Shown here one piece after another: positions 13,878 through 23,535 of a stretch of 36,679 nucleotides of DNA (within the stretch, counting starts at the first letter, position 1; each line of letters begins with the position of its first letter). Source of the stretch: Clostridiales bacterium. Its GTDB lineage: Bacteria > Bacillota > Clostridia > Lachnospirales > Lachnospiraceae. Below the pieces are notes generated by a model. That model was given only the letters and a program-made list of their open reading frames with translations, was not told where the DNA came from and searched no databases. Made by a program: the position numbers and the translations under genes. The stretch covers positions 1-36,679 of the forward strand of contig JAQXIM010000095.1 in the NCBI GenBank assembly GCA_029007785.1, read 5' to 3'.

Positions 13878-14498
13878 ATGGCAAAAGTATCTGTATATAA
13901 TATGGAAGGAACTCAGGTAGGCGAAATCGAACTGAATGACGCTGTATTCGGCGTAGAAGTTAATGATCACCTGGTTCATATGGCAGTTGTACAGCAGCTG
14001 GCTAATAATCGTCAGGGAACTCAGAAAGCCAAAACCCGCAGCGAAGTAAGCGGCGGCGGAAGAAAGCCCTGGAGACAGAAAGGAACCGGTCATGCAAGAC
14101 AGGGTTCCACAAGAGCACCTCAGTGGACTGGCGGCGGAATCGTATTTGCTCCCACTCCCAGAGATTACAGCTTCAAGCTGAACAAGAAAGAAAAGAGAAT
14201 GGCTCTGAAGTCTGTTCTTACTTCTTGCGTAAACGAGTCCAAGTTCGTTGTTCTGGATGAACTGAAGATGGACGATGTTAAGACCAAAGTTTTCAAGGGA
14301 ATCCTTGATAACCTGAATGTAAACAAGGCACTGGTTGTTCTGGATGAAAATGATCAGAACGTAATTCTGTCCGCAAGAAATATTGCCGGCGTTAAGACTG
14401 CTTTGACCAACACCATCAACGTATATGATATTCTGAAATACAACACGGTTGTAACGACGAAGGCTGCTGTGGCCAAGATTGAGGAGGTATATGCATAA
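13878..14498 (+). CDS. rplD: 50S ribosomal protein L4
   Basis: 206 residues with the L4 signature SGGGRKPWRQKGTGHARQGS, PQWTGGGIVFAP and PRDYSFKLNKKEKRMAL. This loop forms part of the nascent-peptide exit-tunnel constriction. The C-terminal half holds the globular domain that in some bacteria also binds the S10 leader RNA. The gene is preceded by AAAGGAGGAAAC. Its stop overlaps the rplW start by one base (TAATG), so the two are probably translationally coupled. Confidence 0.97.
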   Translation: MAKVSVYNMEGTQVGEIELNDAVFGVEVNDHLVHMAVVQQLANNRQGTQKAKTRSEVSGGGRKPWRQKGTGHARQGSTRAPQWTGGGIVFAPTPRDYSFKLNKKEKRMALKSVLTSCVNESKFVVLDELKMDDVKTKVFKGILDNLNVNKALVVLDENDQNVILSARNIAGVKTALTNTINVYDILKYNTVVTTKAAVAKIEEVYA

Positions 14499-14797
14499 TG
14501 GCTGACATTAAATATTATGACGTGATCCTCAGACCGGTAATTACTGAGAAGAGCATGGGCCTGATGGGCGAAAAGAAATACACTTTTTACGTACATCCTG
14601 AAGCAACCAAGAGCATGATCAAGGATGCTGTAGAAAAAATGTTTGCTGGAACTAAGGTTCTTTATGTAAATACAATGAACTGCGACGGCAAAAAACGCAG
14701 AAGAGGTTATACGGTAGGAAGAACTGCTAAGACGAAGAAAGCTATCGTAAAACTGACTGAGGAAAGTGCAGATATCGAAATCTTCGAAGGTCTGTAA
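14498..14797 (+). CDS. rplW: 50S ribosomal protein L23
   Basis: 99 residues. KYYDVILRPVITEKS at the start and YTFYVHPEATKSMIKDAVEKMF are characteristic. The basic loop (GKKRRRGYTVGRTAKTKKAIV) extends into 23S rRNA at the tunnel exit, where L23 docks trigger factor and the signal recognition particle. GAGGAGG lies within the last codons of rplD. A 91-base spacer with three hairpins separates it from rplB. Confidence 0.97.
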   Translation: MADIKYYDVILRPVITEKSMGLMGEKKYTFYVHPEATKSMIKDAVEKMFAGTKVLYVNTMNCDGKKRRRGYTVGRTAKTKKAIVKLTEESADIEIFEGL

Positions 14798-14803
14798 GAA
14801 CAA

Positions 14804-14860
14804 GCGAGAGAAACTCGCAGAAGCTTCGGCTTCCAACTATACGGCTGAATCCTAAGCCGT
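14804..14860 (+). promoter_or_regulatory. Three consecutive hairpins between rplW and rplB
   Basis: GCGAG/CTCGC (14804-14808 with 14814-14818), GAAGC-TTCG-GCTTC (14820-14833, a UUCG-type loop) and ACGGCT/AGCCGT (14841-14846 with 14855-14860) follow one another with almost no gaps. None has a T-tract, so termination is unlikely. RNA stability, processing or protein binding are possible roles. Confidence 0.65.
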
Positions 14861-14888
14861 GATGAAAATAAAATAAGGAGTAAGTAAA

Positions 14889-15734
14889 ATGGGAATCAAA
14901 AAGTATAATCCGTATACTCCGTCCAGAAGACAGATGACTGGTCTTGATTTCGCAGAAATCACCAAGACTGAACCGGAGAAATCTCTGGTAGTGTCTCTGA
15001 AGAAAAACGCTGGACGTAATAATCAGGGTAAAATCACTGTTCGTCATCAGGGCGGCGGTGCAAAGAAAAAATATAGAATTATCGATTTTAAGAGAAACTC
15101 CAAAGATGGTATTCCTGCCAAGGTTATCGGTATCGAATACGATCCCAACAGAACTGCTAATATCGCTCTGATTGCTTATGCAGATGGCGAAAAAGCTTAT
15201 ATCCTGGCTCCCGAAGGTCTGACCGACGGCATGCAGGTAATGAGCGGTGAAAATGCAGAACTGAGAGTTGGTAATTGCCTGCCTCTGCAGAAGATCCCGG
15301 TTGGTACTCAGGTTCACAACATTGAGCTTCACCCCGGAAAAGGCGGCCAGATGGTTCGCTCCGCTGGCAACAGCGCACAGCTGATGGCAAAAGAAGGCAA
15401 ATATGCAACCTTGAGACTTCCTTCCGGTGAAATGAGAATGGTTCCGATCGTTTGCCGCGCTACCATCGGTGTTGTTGGCAACGGTGAGCATTCTCTGGTT
15501 AACATCGGTAAAGCAGGACGTAAGCGTCACATGGGTATTCGTCCCACTGTTCGCGGTTCCGTTATGAACCCGAATGATCATCCTCACGGCGGTGGTGAAG
15601 GTAAGACCAGCATCGGTCGTCCCGGTCCCTGCACTCCTTGGGGCAAGCCTGCTCTTGGCCTGAAGACCCGTAAGAAAAAGAATCAGTCCAACAAGCTGAT
15701 TGTAAGAAGACGCGACGGTAGAACACTGAAATAA
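14889..15734 (+). CDS. rplB: 50S ribosomal protein L2
   Basis: 281 residues, normal length. The N-terminus [21 protein letters not shown], the zinc-free OB/SH3 core ([21 protein letters not shown]) and the C-terminal [19 protein letters not shown] with its conserved histidine near the peptidyl transferase centre are all present. L2 is needed for subunit association, tRNA binding and peptide bond formation. AAGGAGTAAGTAAA precedes the ATG. rpsS begins 14 bases after the stop. Confidence 0.97.
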   Translation: MGIKKYNPYTPSRRQMTGLDFAEITKTEPEKSLVVSLKKNAGRNNQGKITVRHQGGGAKKKYRIIDFKRNSKDGIPAKVIGIEYDPNRTANIALIAYADGEKAYILAPEGLTDGMQVMSGENAELRVGNCLPLQKIPVGTQVHNIELHPGKGGQMVRSAGNSAQLMAKEGKYATLRLPSGEMRMVPIVCRATIGVVGNGEHSLVNIGKAGRKRHMGIRPTVRGSVMNPNDHPHGGGEGKTSIGRPGPCTPWGKPALGLKTRKKKNQSNKLIVRRRDGRTLK

Positions 15735-15748
15735 TTAGGAGGTAAATC

Positions 15749-16030
15749 ATGGCTCGTTCATTAAAGAAAGGCCCTTTTGCTGATGAACATCTGCTGAAGA
15801 AGGTAGATGCTTTGAATGCAGCAGGACAGAAAACTGTTATTAAAACCTGGTCCCGCCGTTCTACAATTTTCCCGCAGATGGTTGGTCACACCATCGCAGT
15901 GCATGATGGCAGAAGACATGTTCCGGTATACATCACCGAAGATATGGTAGGCCACAAGCTGGGTGAATTTGTAGTAACCAGAACTTACAGAGGACATGGT
16001 AAGGACGAAAAGAAGAGCAGAGCTCGCTAG
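15749..16030 (+). CDS. rpsS: 30S ribosomal protein S19
   Basis: 93 residues. [39 protein letters not shown] and [16 protein letters not shown] are the family signature. S19 forms a complex with S13 in the head of the 30S subunit and contacts the A-site finger of the 50S. TTAGGAGGTAAATC provides the ribosome binding site. Confidence 0.97.
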   Translation: MARSLKKGPFADEHLLKKVDALNAAGQKTVIKTWSRRSTIFPQMVGHTIAVHDGRRHVPVYITEDMVGHKLGEFVVTRTYRGHGKDEKKSRAR

Positions 16031-16061
16031 TCTATAAATAACAGGAAGGAGGTTCTCAACC

Positions 16062-16448
16062 ATGGCAAAAGGACATAGATCCCGCATTAAAAGAGAGAGA
16101 AATGATGTCAAAGACATGAGACCCAGTGCTAAGCTGTCTTACGCTAGAGTTTCTGTTCAGAAGGCATGTTTTGTATTGGATGCAATCAGAGGTAAGAGCG
16201 CTCAGGAGGCTCTGGCAATCGTTACCTATAATCCCAGATATGCATCTGAAGTAATCACTAAGTTACTGAAGTCTGCAATCGCAAACGCAGAAAACAACAA
16301 TGGAATGAACGTTGATAACCTTTATGTGGCAGAATGCTATGCCAATAAGGGACCGACAATGAAGAGAATCCATCCGAGAGCACAGGGTAGAGCTTATCGC
16401 ATTCTGAAACGCAGCAGCCATATCACCATCGTGCTTGACGAGAAATAA
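16062..16448 (+). CDS. rplV: 50S ribosomal protein L22
   Basis: 128 residues. The core [30 protein letters not shown] and the beta-hairpin region [29 protein letters not shown], whose tip reaches the exit-tunnel constriction opposite L4, are present. The N-terminus is extended by about 18 basic residues ([18 protein letters not shown]) before the usual start of homology. This extension has its own strong ribosome binding site (GGAAGGAGGTTCTCAACC), so the start is well supported. Confidence 0.96.
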   Translation: MAKGHRSRIKRERNDVKDMRPSAKLSYARVSVQKACFVLDAIRGKSAQEALAIVTYNPRYASEVITKLLKSAIANAENNNGMNVDNLYVAECYANKGPTMKRIHPRAQGRAYRILKRSSHITIVLDEK

Positions 16449-16459
16449 GGAGGGTCAAA

Positions 16460-17116
16460 ATGGGACAGAAAGTTAATCCTCATGGTTTAAGAGTCGGCGT
16501 TATCAAAGGTTGGGATTCCAACTGGTATGCAGAGCGCGACTTCTCTGATAACCTGGTAGAAGATTATAAATTAAGAAAATACCTGAAAAAGAGACTGTAT
16601 GAAGCAGGTATCAATAAAATTGAAATTGAAAGAGCATCTGACCGCGTTAAGATCATCATCTACACTGCAAAACCCGGCCTGGTAATCGGCAAGGGCGGTG
16701 CTGAAATTGAAAAGCTGAAAGCTGACGTTCAGAAGATGACTTCCAAGAAGCTCTTTATCGATGTTAAAGAAGTTAAGAGACCTGACCGTGAAGCTCAGCT
16801 CGTTGCAGAGAACATTGCAAGACAGCTGGAGAACCGTGTTTCTTTCCGTCGTGCAATGAAGTCCAGCATGTCCAGATCCATGAAGGCCGGCATCCTGGGA
16901 ATCAAAGCTTCCTGCGGTGGACGTCTTGGCGGTGCTGATATTGCTCGTACCGAATTCTACAGCGAAGGTACTATCCCGCTGCAGACCCTGCGTGCTGATA
17001 TTGACTATGGCTTTGCGGAAGCAGATACCACTTACGGCAAGATTGGCGTAAAGGTTTGGATCTACAATGGAGAAGTGCTTCCCACCAAGAAAAACAGAGA
17101 AGGGGGAGATAAATAA
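16460..17116 (+). CDS. rpsC: 30S ribosomal protein S3
   Basis: 218 residues. The start [20 protein letters not shown], the type II KH motif [20 protein letters not shown] and the C-terminal [20 protein letters not shown] are diagnostic. S3 lies at the mRNA entry channel and takes part in mRNA unwinding together with S4 and S5. AAGGAGGGTCAAA precedes the ATG. The stop overlaps the rplP start by one base. Confidence 0.97.
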   Translation: MGQKVNPHGLRVGVIKGWDSNWYAERDFSDNLVEDYKLRKYLKKRLYEAGINKIEIERASDRVKIIIYTAKPGLVIGKGGAEIEKLKADVQKMTSKKLFIDVKEVKRPDREAQLVAENIARQLENRVSFRRAMKSSMSRSMKAGILGIKASCGGRLGGADIARTEFYSEGTIPLQTLRADIDYGFAEADTTYGKIGVKVWIYNGEVLPTKKNREGGDK

Positions 17117-17553
17117 TGTTAATGCCGAAGAGAGTAAAGCGTCGTAAACAGTTCCGTGGTTCCATGGCTGGTAAAGCGCTTAGAGGTAATACCATTTCCA
17201 ACGGTGAATACGGTCTTGTTGCTGTAGAACCCGCATGGATCAAATCCAACCAGATTGAGGCTGCCCGTGTTGCTATGACTCGTTACATCAAACGTGGTGG
17301 TAAAGTTTGGATCAAAATTTTCCCTGACAAGCCCGTAACGGCAAAACCTGCTGAGACTCGTATGGGTTCCGGTAAAGGTGCTCTGGAGTACTGGGTAGCA
17401 GTAGTTAAACCCGGTCGTGTTATGTTTGAAATTGCCGGTGTTCCGGAAGAAGTTGCAAGAGAAGCATTGCGTCTGGCTATGCACAAATTGCCCGTAAAGT
17501 GTAAAATCGTTTCCAAAGCAGACTTAGAAGGCGGTGATAACAGTGAAGCATAA
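17116..17553 (+). CDS. rplP: 50S ribosomal protein L16
   Basis: 145 residues. [21 protein letters not shown] at the start, [24 protein letters not shown] and [25 protein letters not shown] sequence ([14 protein letters not shown] here) define L16. It helps shape the tRNA A site near the 5S rRNA. The start at 17116 lies seven bases after GGGGGAG; an internal ATG two codons later is also possible. The 3' end overlaps rpmC. Confidence 0.97.
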   Translation: MLMPKRVKRRKQFRGSMAGKALRGNTISNGEYGLVAVEPAWIKSNQIEAARVAMTRYIKRGGKVWIKIFPDKPVTAKPAETRMGSGKGALEYWVAVVKPGRVMFEIAGVPEEVAREALRLAMHKLPVKCKIVSKADLEGGDNSEA

Positions 17554-17752
17554 GGCTTATAAGGAAGAATTAAATAAGAAAACTGTAGCAGAACTGCAGA
17601 CTGAATTGGTTGCTGCTAAGAAGGAACTGTTCAACTTGAGATTTCAGAATGCAACAAATCAGCTTGACAATACAGGAAGAATCAAAGAGGTAAAAAGAAA
17701 TATTGCCCGTATTCAGACTGTTATCATGCAGAAGAATTCTGTTGCTGAATAA
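17543..17752 (+). CDS. rpmC: 50S ribosomal protein L29
   Basis: 69 residues from the GTG at 17543, giving [19 protein letters not shown]. This aligns with the usual L29 start, and AGAAGG lies 11 bases upstream. A GTG three codons earlier (17534) would be only two bases from the SD. The signature [32 protein letters not shown] is present. L29 is a two-helix protein at the tunnel exit next to L23. The start overlaps the end of rplP by 11 bases, so translation is coupled. Confidence 0.93.
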   Translation: MKHKAYKEELNKKTVAELQTELVAAKKELFNLRFQNATNQLDNTGRIKEVKRNIARIQTVIMQKNSVAE

Positions 17753-17766
17753 GGAGGAAGTGTAAC

Positions 17767-18021
17767 GTGGAAAGAAATCTGAGAAAAACACGTACCGGTA
17801 AGGTTGTTAGCGATAAGATGGACAAAACCATCGTTGTTGCCATTGAAGACCACGTAAGACATCCGTTGTACGGTAAGATTGTAAAGAGAACTTATAAGCT
17901 GAAAGCTCATGATGAGAAAAACGAATGTGCAATCGGCGATACCGTTAAGGTAATGGAAACCAGACCGCTGTCCAAGGACAAGAGATGGAGACTGGTTGAG
18001 ATCGTTGAAAGAGCTAAATAG
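17767..18021 (+). CDS. rpsQ: 30S ribosomal protein S17
   Basis: 84 residues with a GTG start 9 bases after AAGGAGG. The OB-fold signature [41 protein letters not shown] and [20 protein letters not shown] is complete. S17 is a primary binder of 16S rRNA helices 7 and 11. Confidence 0.97.
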   Translation: MERNLRKTRTGKVVSDKMDKTIVVAIEDHVRHPLYGKIVKRTYKLKAHDEKNECAIGDTVKVMETRPLSKDKRWRLVEIVERAK

Positions 18022-18039
18022 TTTGAGAGGAGTAAAGCT

Positions 18040-18408
18040 ATGATTCAACAGGGAAGCAGACTGAGAGTCGCTGATAATACTGGCGCCAAAGAGTTACTCT
18101 GCATCAGAGTTATGGGCGGTTCTCTTAGAAGATATGCAAATATTGGTGATATCATTGTTGCTACGGTTAAAGATGCAACACCCGGCGGTGTTGTAAAAAA
18201 AGGTGATGTAGTAAAAGCTGTCGTTGTACGTACCAAGAAAGGTGCTCGTCGTGAAGACGGTTCCTACATCAAATTTGATGAGAATGCAGCAGTTATCATT
18301 AAAGACGATAAAACACCCAGAGGAACTCGTATTTTCGGACCGGTAGCCAGAGAGCTGAGAGAGAAACAGTTCATGAAGATTGTTTCTTTGGCACCCGAAG
18401 TATTATAA
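18040..18408 (+). CDS. rplN: 50S ribosomal protein L14
   Basis: 122 residues, the standard length. [39 protein letters not shown] and the C-terminal [28 protein letters not shown] are diagnostic. L14 forms part of the subunit interface (bridges B5 and B8) and is the docking site of RsfS. AGAGGAGTAAAGCT supplies the ribosome binding site. Confidence 0.97.
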   Translation: MIQQGSRLRVADNTGAKELLCIRVMGGSLRRYANIGDIIVATVKDATPGGVVKKGDVVKAVVVRTKKGARREDGSYIKFDENAAVIIKDDKTPRGTRIFGPVARELREKQFMKIVSLAPEVL

Positions 18409-18420
18409 GGAGGTTCGGCG

Positions 18421-18762
18421 ATGTCTACAATGAAAATTAAAGTTGGCGATACTGTAAAAGTTATCACCGGTACTAATAAAGGTGCATTTGGTAAGGTTAT
18501 CAAAGTTGACGCTAAGAACCACAGAGTAGTTCTGGAAGGCGAAGACCTGAAAATGATCACCAAGCACAATAAGCAGAGCGCACAGAACCCCAATGGAGGA
18601 ATTGTTCATCTGCCCTGCAGCATCGACATTTCCAACGTAATGTATGTTGCAAATGAGAAAGCTGAACCCACTCGCGTTGGTTTCGAAGGAACCGGCAAAG
18701 ATAAAAAGCGTGTGGATAAGAAGGCTAAGAGAAACAATTCTGCAAATTACGTAATTGACTAA
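18421..18762 (+). CDS. rplX: 50S ribosomal protein L24
   Basis: 113 residues. An N-terminal KOW motif (KVGDTVKVITGTNKGAFGKVIKV) is followed by HNKQSAQNPNGGIVHLPCSIDISNVM, as in bacterial L24. L24 is an assembly initiator near the tunnel exit. The C-terminal 15 residues (basic, then NNSANYVID) are longer than in some relatives. AAGGAGGTTCGGCG overlaps the end of rplN. Confidence 0.96.
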   Translation: MSTMKIKVGDTVKVITGTNKGAFGKVIKVDAKNHRVVLEGEDLKMITKHNKQSAQNPNGGIVHLPCSIDISNVMYVANEKAEPTRVGFEGTGKDKKRVDKKAKRNNSANYVID

Positions 18763-18784
18763 TTGAGAAGGGAGGTTCGAGACG

Positions 18785-19327
18785 TTGAGTAGATTAAAAG
18801 AAGCTTATTATAATGAGATGGTTGACGCAATGATCAAAAAGTTCGGATATACCAATGTAATGCAGGTTCCGAAGCTGGATAAAGTTGTTGTCAACATGGG
18901 CGTTGGCGAAGCAAAAGAGAATGCAAAGATTCTTGAATCTGCAGCTAATGAAATGGAAATCATTACCGGTCAGAAACCTGTTCTGACTAAGGCTAAAAAA
19001 TCCATTGCAAACTTCAAACTTCGTGAAGGCATGAATATCGGATGCAAAGTTACCCTGAGAGGGGACAAGATGTATGAGTTCGTTGATCGTCTGATTAACC
19101 TGGCTCTGCCTCGTGTACGTGACTTCCGCGGTGTTAACCCGGATGCATTCGATGGAAGAGGAAACTATGCCCTGGGTATTAAAGAACAGCTGATCTTCCC
19201 GGAAATCGAATACGATAAAGTAGACAAGGTAAGAGGTATGGACATCATCTTCGTTACCACTGCTAAAACCGATGAAGAAGCACGTGAGTTGCTGAGACTG
19301 TTCAACATGCCTTTCAAGAAGAATTAG
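18785..19327 (+). CDS. rplE: 50S ribosomal protein L5
   Basis: 180 residues with a TTG start: GGGAGG lies about nine bases upstream and the encoded [20 protein letters not shown] matches family N-termini. [37 protein letters not shown] and [20 protein letters not shown] are the L5 signature. L5 binds 5S rRNA and contacts S13 and the P-site tRNA across the subunit bridge. It is followed 13 bases later by the zinc-type S14 gene. Confidence 0.96.
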   Translation: MSRLKEAYYNEMVDAMIKKFGYTNVMQVPKLDKVVVNMGVGEAKENAKILESAANEMEIITGQKPVLTKAKKSIANFKLREGMNIGCKVTLRGDKMYEFVDRLINLALPRVRDFRGVNPDAFDGRGNYALGIKEQLIFPEIEYDKVDKVRGMDIIFVTTAKTDEEARELLRLFNMPFKKN

Positions 19328-19340
19328 GAGGAAATTAACC

Positions 19341-19526
19341 ATGGCAAAGACTTCAATGAAGATTAAACAGCAGCGCCCGGCTAAATTCTCCACCAGAGAA
19401 TACAACCGTTGCAAAATTTGTGGTCGTCCTCACGCTTATCTGAGAAAATACGGAGTATGCAGAGTATGCTTCCGTGAGCTGGCGTACAAGGGACAGATTC
19501 CCGGTGTTCGTAAGGCAAGCTGGTAG
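19341..19526 (+). CDS. rpsZ: 30S ribosomal protein S14, zinc-binding type (S14Z)
   Basis: 61 residues. The four cysteines Cys24, Cys27, Cys40 and Cys43 (CKIC and CRVC) form the zinc ribbon of the short, zinc-containing S14 form; the long zinc-free form has about 90-100 residues. The start [23 protein letters not shown] and the terminal [11 protein letters not shown] are diagnostic. It sits in the 30S head. A zinc-independent paralogue, often induced by zinc shortage in other Firmicutes, is not in this window. Confidence 0.96.
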   Translation: MAKTSMKIKQQRPAKFSTREYNRCKICGRPHAYLRKYGVCRVCFRELAYKGQIPGVRKASW

Positions 19527-19555
19527 GATAAAGTTTCGAAAGGAGGCAACATAAA

Positions 19556-19957
19556 ATGACAATGAGTGATCCGATTGCTGATATGCTTACTAGAATTCGT
19601 AATGCAAATACGGCAAAACATGATACGGTAGATATTCCTTCCTCCAAGATGAAAGTTGCAATCGCTAATATTCTGGTAGATGAAGGATATATTGCAAAAT
19701 ATGAACTGATCGAAGAAGGCGCTGCCGTTACCATGCGCGTTTTCCTGAAATACGGTGCAGACAAGAACGAAAAGATCATCAATGGTCTGAAGAGAATTTC
19801 CAAACCCGGTCTGCGTGTATATGCTAATGCTGATGAGCTTCCCAAAGTACTGGGCGGCCTTGGTGTAGCAATCATCTCCACCAACCAGGGTGTTATCACT
19901 GATAAAGAAGCCCGCAAACTGAATGTTGGCGGCGAAGTGCTGGCTTTCGTTTGGTAA
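19556..19957 (+). CDS. rpsH: 30S ribosomal protein S8
   Basis: 133 residues. [20 protein letters not shown] and the C-terminal [27 protein letters not shown] are diagnostic. The ATG at 19556 is nine bases after AGGAGG; the ATG two codons on would be too far. S8 binds helix 21 of 16S rRNA and organises the 30S platform. In E. coli it is the repressor of the spc operon. The 108-base spacer after it carries two strong hairpins. Confidence 0.97.
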   Translation: MTMSDPIADMLTRIRNANTAKHDTVDIPSSKMKVAIANILVDEGYIAKYELIEEGAAVTMRVFLKYGADKNEKIINGLKRISKPGLRVYANADELPKVLGGLGVAIISTNQGVITDKEARKLNVGGEVLAFVW

Positions 19958-19968
19958 AACCGGCAGTC

Positions 19969-20020
19969 ACAGCTGAACCAATGCAGCTGTAACCTTGTGA
20001 ACCGATTTCGGTTCACGAGG
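19969..20020 (+). promoter_or_regulatory. Two strong hairpins between rpsH and rplF
   Basis: ACAGCTG/CAGCTGT (19969-19975 with 19984-19990) is followed at once by a 12-bp stem with one G-U pair and an ATTT loop (19993-20004 with 20009-20020). No T-tract follows, so this is not a normal intrinsic terminator. A role in RNA stability, processing or protein binding is possible. The rplF ribosome binding site lies about 30 bases on. Confidence 0.65.
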
Positions 20021-20065
20021 AACTATGAAAGAGAATCCACAAGTATATTATGGAGGTAAGGCGAA

Positions 20066-20608
20066 ATGTCACGTATTGGAAGAATGCCTATCGCAATTCC
20101 TGCAGGTGTTACTGTAGAAGTTGCAGAAAATAATAAAGTGACGGTAAAAGGACCGAAGGGAACTCTGGAAAGAGTACTTCCTGCAGAGCTCACCATTCAG
20201 GTTGAAGGCGATGTAGTTAAGGTTAGCCGTCCCAACGACCTGAAGAGAATGAAATCTCTGCATGGTCTGACCAGAACCCTGATCAACAACATGATCATCG
20301 GTGTTTCCAACGGTTACGAAAAAGTTCTGGAGATCAACGGTGTTGGTTACAGAGCTCAGAAGCAGGGTAAAACCCTGGTACTCTCTCTGGGATACTCTCA
20401 TCCCGTAGAGATGGAAGATCCTGAAGGCATTGAGGTTGTCTGCGATGGTCAGAACAAGCTGATTGTTAAAGGTATCGACAAGGAAAAAGTTGGTCAGTAT
20501 GCTGCTGAAATCAGAAGCAAGAGAGAGCCGGAACCTTATAAGGGCAAAGGTATCAAGTATGCTGATGAAGTGATCAGACGCAAAGTCGGCAAAGCCGGTA
20601 AGAAATAA
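20066..20608 (+). CDS. rplF: 50S ribosomal protein L6
   Basis: 180 residues. [30 protein letters not shown] and the C-terminal [29 protein letters not shown] are the L6 signature. L6 has two related domains and sits near the factor-binding stalk base and the sarcin-ricin loop. TGGAGGTAAGGCGAA precedes the ATG. Confidence 0.97.
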   Translation: MSRIGRMPIAIPAGVTVEVAENNKVTVKGPKGTLERVLPAELTIQVEGDVVKVSRPNDLKRMKSLHGLTRTLINNMIIGVSNGYEKVLEINGVGYRAQKQGKTLVLSLGYSHPVEMEDPEGIEVVCDGQNKLIVKGIDKEKVGQYAAEIRSKREPEPYKGKGIKYADEVIRRKVGKAGKK

Positions 20609-20629
20609 AATAAGGAGGAGTGAACAAAA

Positions 20630-20998
20630 ATGGTTAGCAAGAAATCCAGAACGGAAATCCGTGAACAGAAACACAGAAGACTCCGTAGTCGTTTTTCTGG
20701 AACCGCTGAAAGACCTCGTTTGGCTGTTTTCAGAAGTAATAAACACATGTATGCCCAGATCATTGATGATGTCGCTCAGACTACTTTAGTTTCTGCGTCT
20801 ACTCTTCAGAAAGAGATCAAAGCAGAACTTGAAAAGACAAATGACGTTGCCGCTGCTTCCTATCTTGGAACAGTTATTGCTAAGAGAGCAATGGAAAAAG
20901 GTATTACCGAAGTTGTTTTTGACAGAGGCGGATTTATATATCAGGGAAAAATCAAGGCGTTAGCAGATGCAGCTCGTGAAGCTGGTCTGGAATTTTAG
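20630..20998 (+). CDS. rplR: 50S ribosomal protein L18
   Basis: 122 residues. A basic N-terminus ([20 protein letters not shown]) leads into [20 protein letters not shown] and the terminal [27 protein letters not shown]18 brings 5S rRNA to the large subunit together with L5. AAGGAGGAGTGAACAAAA provides the ribosome binding site. Confidence 0.97.
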   Translation: MVSKKSRTEIREQKHRRLRSRFSGTAERPRLAVFRSNKHMYAQIIDDVAQTTLVSASTLQKEIKAELEKTNDVAAASYLGTVIAKRAMEKGITEVVFDRGGFIYQGKIKALADAAREAGLEF

Positions 20999-21016
20999 TA
21001 AGGAGGCAACAAGCGC

Positions 21017-21529
21017 ATGAAACGTACAATTATTGATCCGAGCAATCTGGAGTTGCAGGATAAAGTCGTAACGATCAAGCGTGTATCCAAAACGGTTAAG
21101 GGCGGACGTAATATGAGATTTACTGCTCTGGTCGTTGTTGGAGACGGCAATGGTCACGTTGGTGCTGGTATGGGTAAGGCTGCTGAAATTCCGGAAGCTA
21201 TCCGTAAAGGCAAAGAAGCTGCAGTTAAGAATCTGGTTGAGATTGCTATTGATGAAAACAAGAGCATTCCTCACGATTACATTGGAAAATTCGGCAGTGC
21301 TCAGGTTATGCTGAAGCGTGCTCCCGAAGGTACCGGTGTTATCGCTGGTGGTCCTGCCCGTGCGGTTATGGAATTGGCTGGTATTGAAAACATTCGTACC
21401 AAATCCCTTGGTTCCAACAACAAGCAGAACGTTGTTCTGGCTACCATCGAAGGCCTGAAAGCTCTGAAGACTCCCGAGGAAGTTGCAAAACTTCGCGGTA
21501 AGTCTGTAGATGAGATTCTGGGTGAATAA
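21017..21529 (+). CDS. rpsE: 30S ribosomal protein S5
   Basis: 170 residues. The N-terminal dsRBD-like fold holds [39 protein letters not shown], and the C-terminal half carries [20 protein letters not shown]5 works with S3 and S4 at the mRNA entry pore and affects decoding accuracy. TAAGGAGGCAACAAGCGC precedes the ATG. Confidence 0.97.
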   Translation: MKRTIIDPSNLELQDKVVTIKRVSKTVKGGRNMRFTALVVVGDGNGHVGAGMGKAAEIPEAIRKGKEAAVKNLVEIAIDENKSIPHDYIGKFGSAQVMLKRAPEGTGVIAGGPARAVMELAGIENIRTKSLGSNNKQNVVLATIEGLKALKTPEEVAKLRGKSVDEILGE

Positions 21530-21542
21530 GGAGGAATCAAAA

Positions 21543-21725
21543 ATGGCAGAGAAATTGAAAATTACTTTAGTAAAATCACCCATCGGTGCCGTTCCGAAGC
21601 ACAGAAAAACTGTGGAAGCACTTGGTCTGACCAAGATGCAGAAGACGGTAGAACTGCCGGATAATGCTTCTGTAAGAGGTATGATCCAGCAGGTTAGACA
21701 CCTTGTTAAGGTAGAAGAAGCATAG
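21543..21725 (+). CDS. rpmD: 50S ribosomal protein L30
   Basis: 60 residues from the ATG at 21543, nine bases after AAGGAGG. The same frame is open upstream, but this start gives the standard L30. [24 protein letters not shown] and [12 protein letters not shown] are diagnostic. It is 13 bases after rpsE and 10 before rplO. Confidence 0.96.
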   Translation: MAEKLKITLVKSPIGAVPKHRKTVEALGLTKMQKTVELPDNASVRGMIQQVRHLVKVEEA

Positions 21726-21735
21726 GAGGTTAACC

Positions 21736-22173
21736 ATGGATTTATCTAATTTGAAGCCGGCTGCAGGCGCTACCCATAATGATAATTTCAGAAGAGGTCG
21801 CGGTCATGGTTCCGGTAACGGAAAAACTGCTGGTAAAGGTCACAAGGGTCAGAAGGCTCGTTCCGGAGCACCCAGACCTGGTTTTGAAGGTGGTCAGATG
21901 CCTTTGTACCGTCGTCTTCCTAAGAGAGGCTTTACCAACATTAACTCCAAGAACATCGTTGCTATCAATGTAAGTGCTCTGGAAGTATTTGAAAATGGTG
22001 ATAACGTAACCGTTGAAGCTCTCATGGAAAAAGGAATCATCAAGAATCCCAGAGATGGCGTTAAGATCCTTGGCAATGGCGAACTTACCAAGAAGTTAAA
22101 CGTTAAAGTCGACGCCTTCAGCGCATCTGCGAAAGAAAAAATTGAAGCTTTAGGTGGTACAGTAGAGGTATAA
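21736..22173 (+). CDS. rplO: 50S ribosomal protein L15
   Basis: 145 residues. A long basic, glycine-rich N-terminal extension ([20 protein letters not shown], then [18 protein letters not shown]) threads into 23S rRNA. The C-terminal globular domain ends [30 protein letters not shown]15 is a late assembly protein. secY begins four bases after its stop, the usual arrangement. Confidence 0.97.
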   Translation: MDLSNLKPAAGATHNDNFRRGRGHGSGNGKTAGKGHKGQKARSGAPRPGFEGGQMPLYRRLPKRGFTNINSKNIVAINVSALEVFENGDNVTVEALMEKGIIKNPRDGVKILGNGELTKKLNVKVDAFSASAKEKIEALGGTVEV

Positions 22174-22177
22174 TAAT

Positions 22178-23503
22178 ATGTTTAAATCGCTCCGCAATGC
22201 ACTTAAAATTAAAGATATCAGAAGAAAACTGTTGTTCACTTTCTTCATGATTCTCATTGTCCGCATTGGAAGCCAGATTCCTACACCGGGAGTTAACACG
22301 GCGTTCGTTGCGGAATGGTGGAGTAACCAAACGTCTTCGGCATTTAATTTCTTCAATACAATTACTGGTAGTTCTTTCACTACCATGTCAATTTTTGCAT
22401 TGAGTATTACGCCGTACATCACTGCGTCCATTATTGTTCAGCTGCTTACGATTGCAATTCCTCGTTTAGAGGAATTGCAAAAGGAAGGCGAAGAGGGACG
22501 TAAGGTAATTATCAAGATTACCAGATTCTTGAACATTGGTCTTTCTGTTATCCAGTCTGTATCCATGGCTGTCGGATTTGGTTCCCAGTTCTTATTGAAC
22601 TACACCTGGTACAACGTACTTTTCGTTGCCTTGATCATGACCACCGGTAGTGCACTTTTGATGTGGATTGGTGAGCGTATCACTGAGAGCGGTATTGGCA
22701 ATGGTATTTCTATCATCTTGTTAGTCAACATTGTTTCTGATATGCCCAATGACTTCAGAACTCTTTATACAACCTTTGTTAAGGGAAAAGGCTTTGCGAT
22801 TGGCGGAGTATCTTTAGTTGTTATTGTTGCACTTTTGATCGCATTGGTAGTATTCGTTATTTACCTGCAGGATGGTCAGCGCCGTATTCCTGTACAGTAT
22901 GCGAAAAAGATGCAGGGAAGACAGCTTGTGGGAGGACAGTCCTCTCATATTCCGCTGAAGGTTAACACTGCTGGTGTTATCCCGGTTATCTTTGCTTCTT
23001 CTCTGTTAAGTTTCCCCGGCGTTATCGCCGGTTTTGTCGGATTTAATTATCAGGCACCTACCAACATTGGTGGACATATCATCAAAGCTTTGACTCAGGG
23101 TTATTGGTGTAATCCTGCAGAGCCGATTTACACCATTGGTCTGGTAATTTATCTGCTGCTCCTTGTTTTCTTCGCTTATTTCTATACTTCGATTACCTTT
23201 AATCCCATTGAAGTTGCCGATAATATGAAGAAACAGGGTGGATTTATTCCTGGTATCCGTCCTGGTAAACCCACTTCGGACTATCTGGAAAGTGTTTTGA
23301 ACTACCTGATCTTTATCGGTGCAGCCGGTCTTGCTGTTATTGCAGTAATTCCGATTGTACTTACCGGTCTGACCGGCGTAGGCAATTCTCTTTGCTTCTT
23401 CGGTACTTCCCTGATCATTATTGTTGGTGTTATCATGGAAACTCTGAAGCAGGTGGAATCTATGATGCTGGTTCGTTATTATAAAGGTTTCCTGAGCGAG
23501 TAA
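22178..23503 (+). CDS. secY: Protein translocase subunit SecY
   Basis: 441 residues with ten predicted membrane helices. SecY signatures are IPTPGVN in the first helix, SALNI-like plug region sequence (FFNTITGSSFTTMSIFALSITPYITASI), GNGISIILLVNI and the loop with QDGQRRIPVQYAKK followed by PLKVNTAGVIPVIFASSLL. The protein forms the central channel of the SecYEG translocon. The SecY-L15-Adk arrangement is typical of the Firmicutes spc operon. AGAGG seven bases before the ATG overlaps the end of rplO, which suggests coupled translation. Confidence 0.98.
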   Translation: MFKSLRNALKIKDIRRKLLFTFFMILIVRIGSQIPTPGVNTAFVAEWWSNQTSSAFNFFNTITGSSFTTMSIFALSITPYITASIIVQLLTIAIPRLEELQKEGEEGRKVIIKITRFLNIGLSVIQSVSMAVGFGSQFLLNYTWYNVLFVALIMTTGSALLMWIGERITESGIGNGISIILLVNIVSDMPNDFRTLYTTFVKGKGFAIGGVSLVVIVALLIALVVFVIYLQDGQRRIPVQYAKKMQGRQLVGGQSSHIPLKVNTAGVIPVIFASSLLSFPGVIAGFVGFNYQAPTNIGGHIIKALTQGYWCNPAEPIYTIGLVIYLLLLVFFAYFYTSITFNPIEVADNMKKQGGFIPGIRPGKPTSDYLESVLNYLIFIGAAGLAVIAVIPIVLTGLTGVGNSLCFFGTSLIIIVGVIMETLKQVESMMLVRYYKGFLSE

Positions 23504-23535
23504 TCAGATCAGGCAGAATGTAAGGAGATGCTGAT

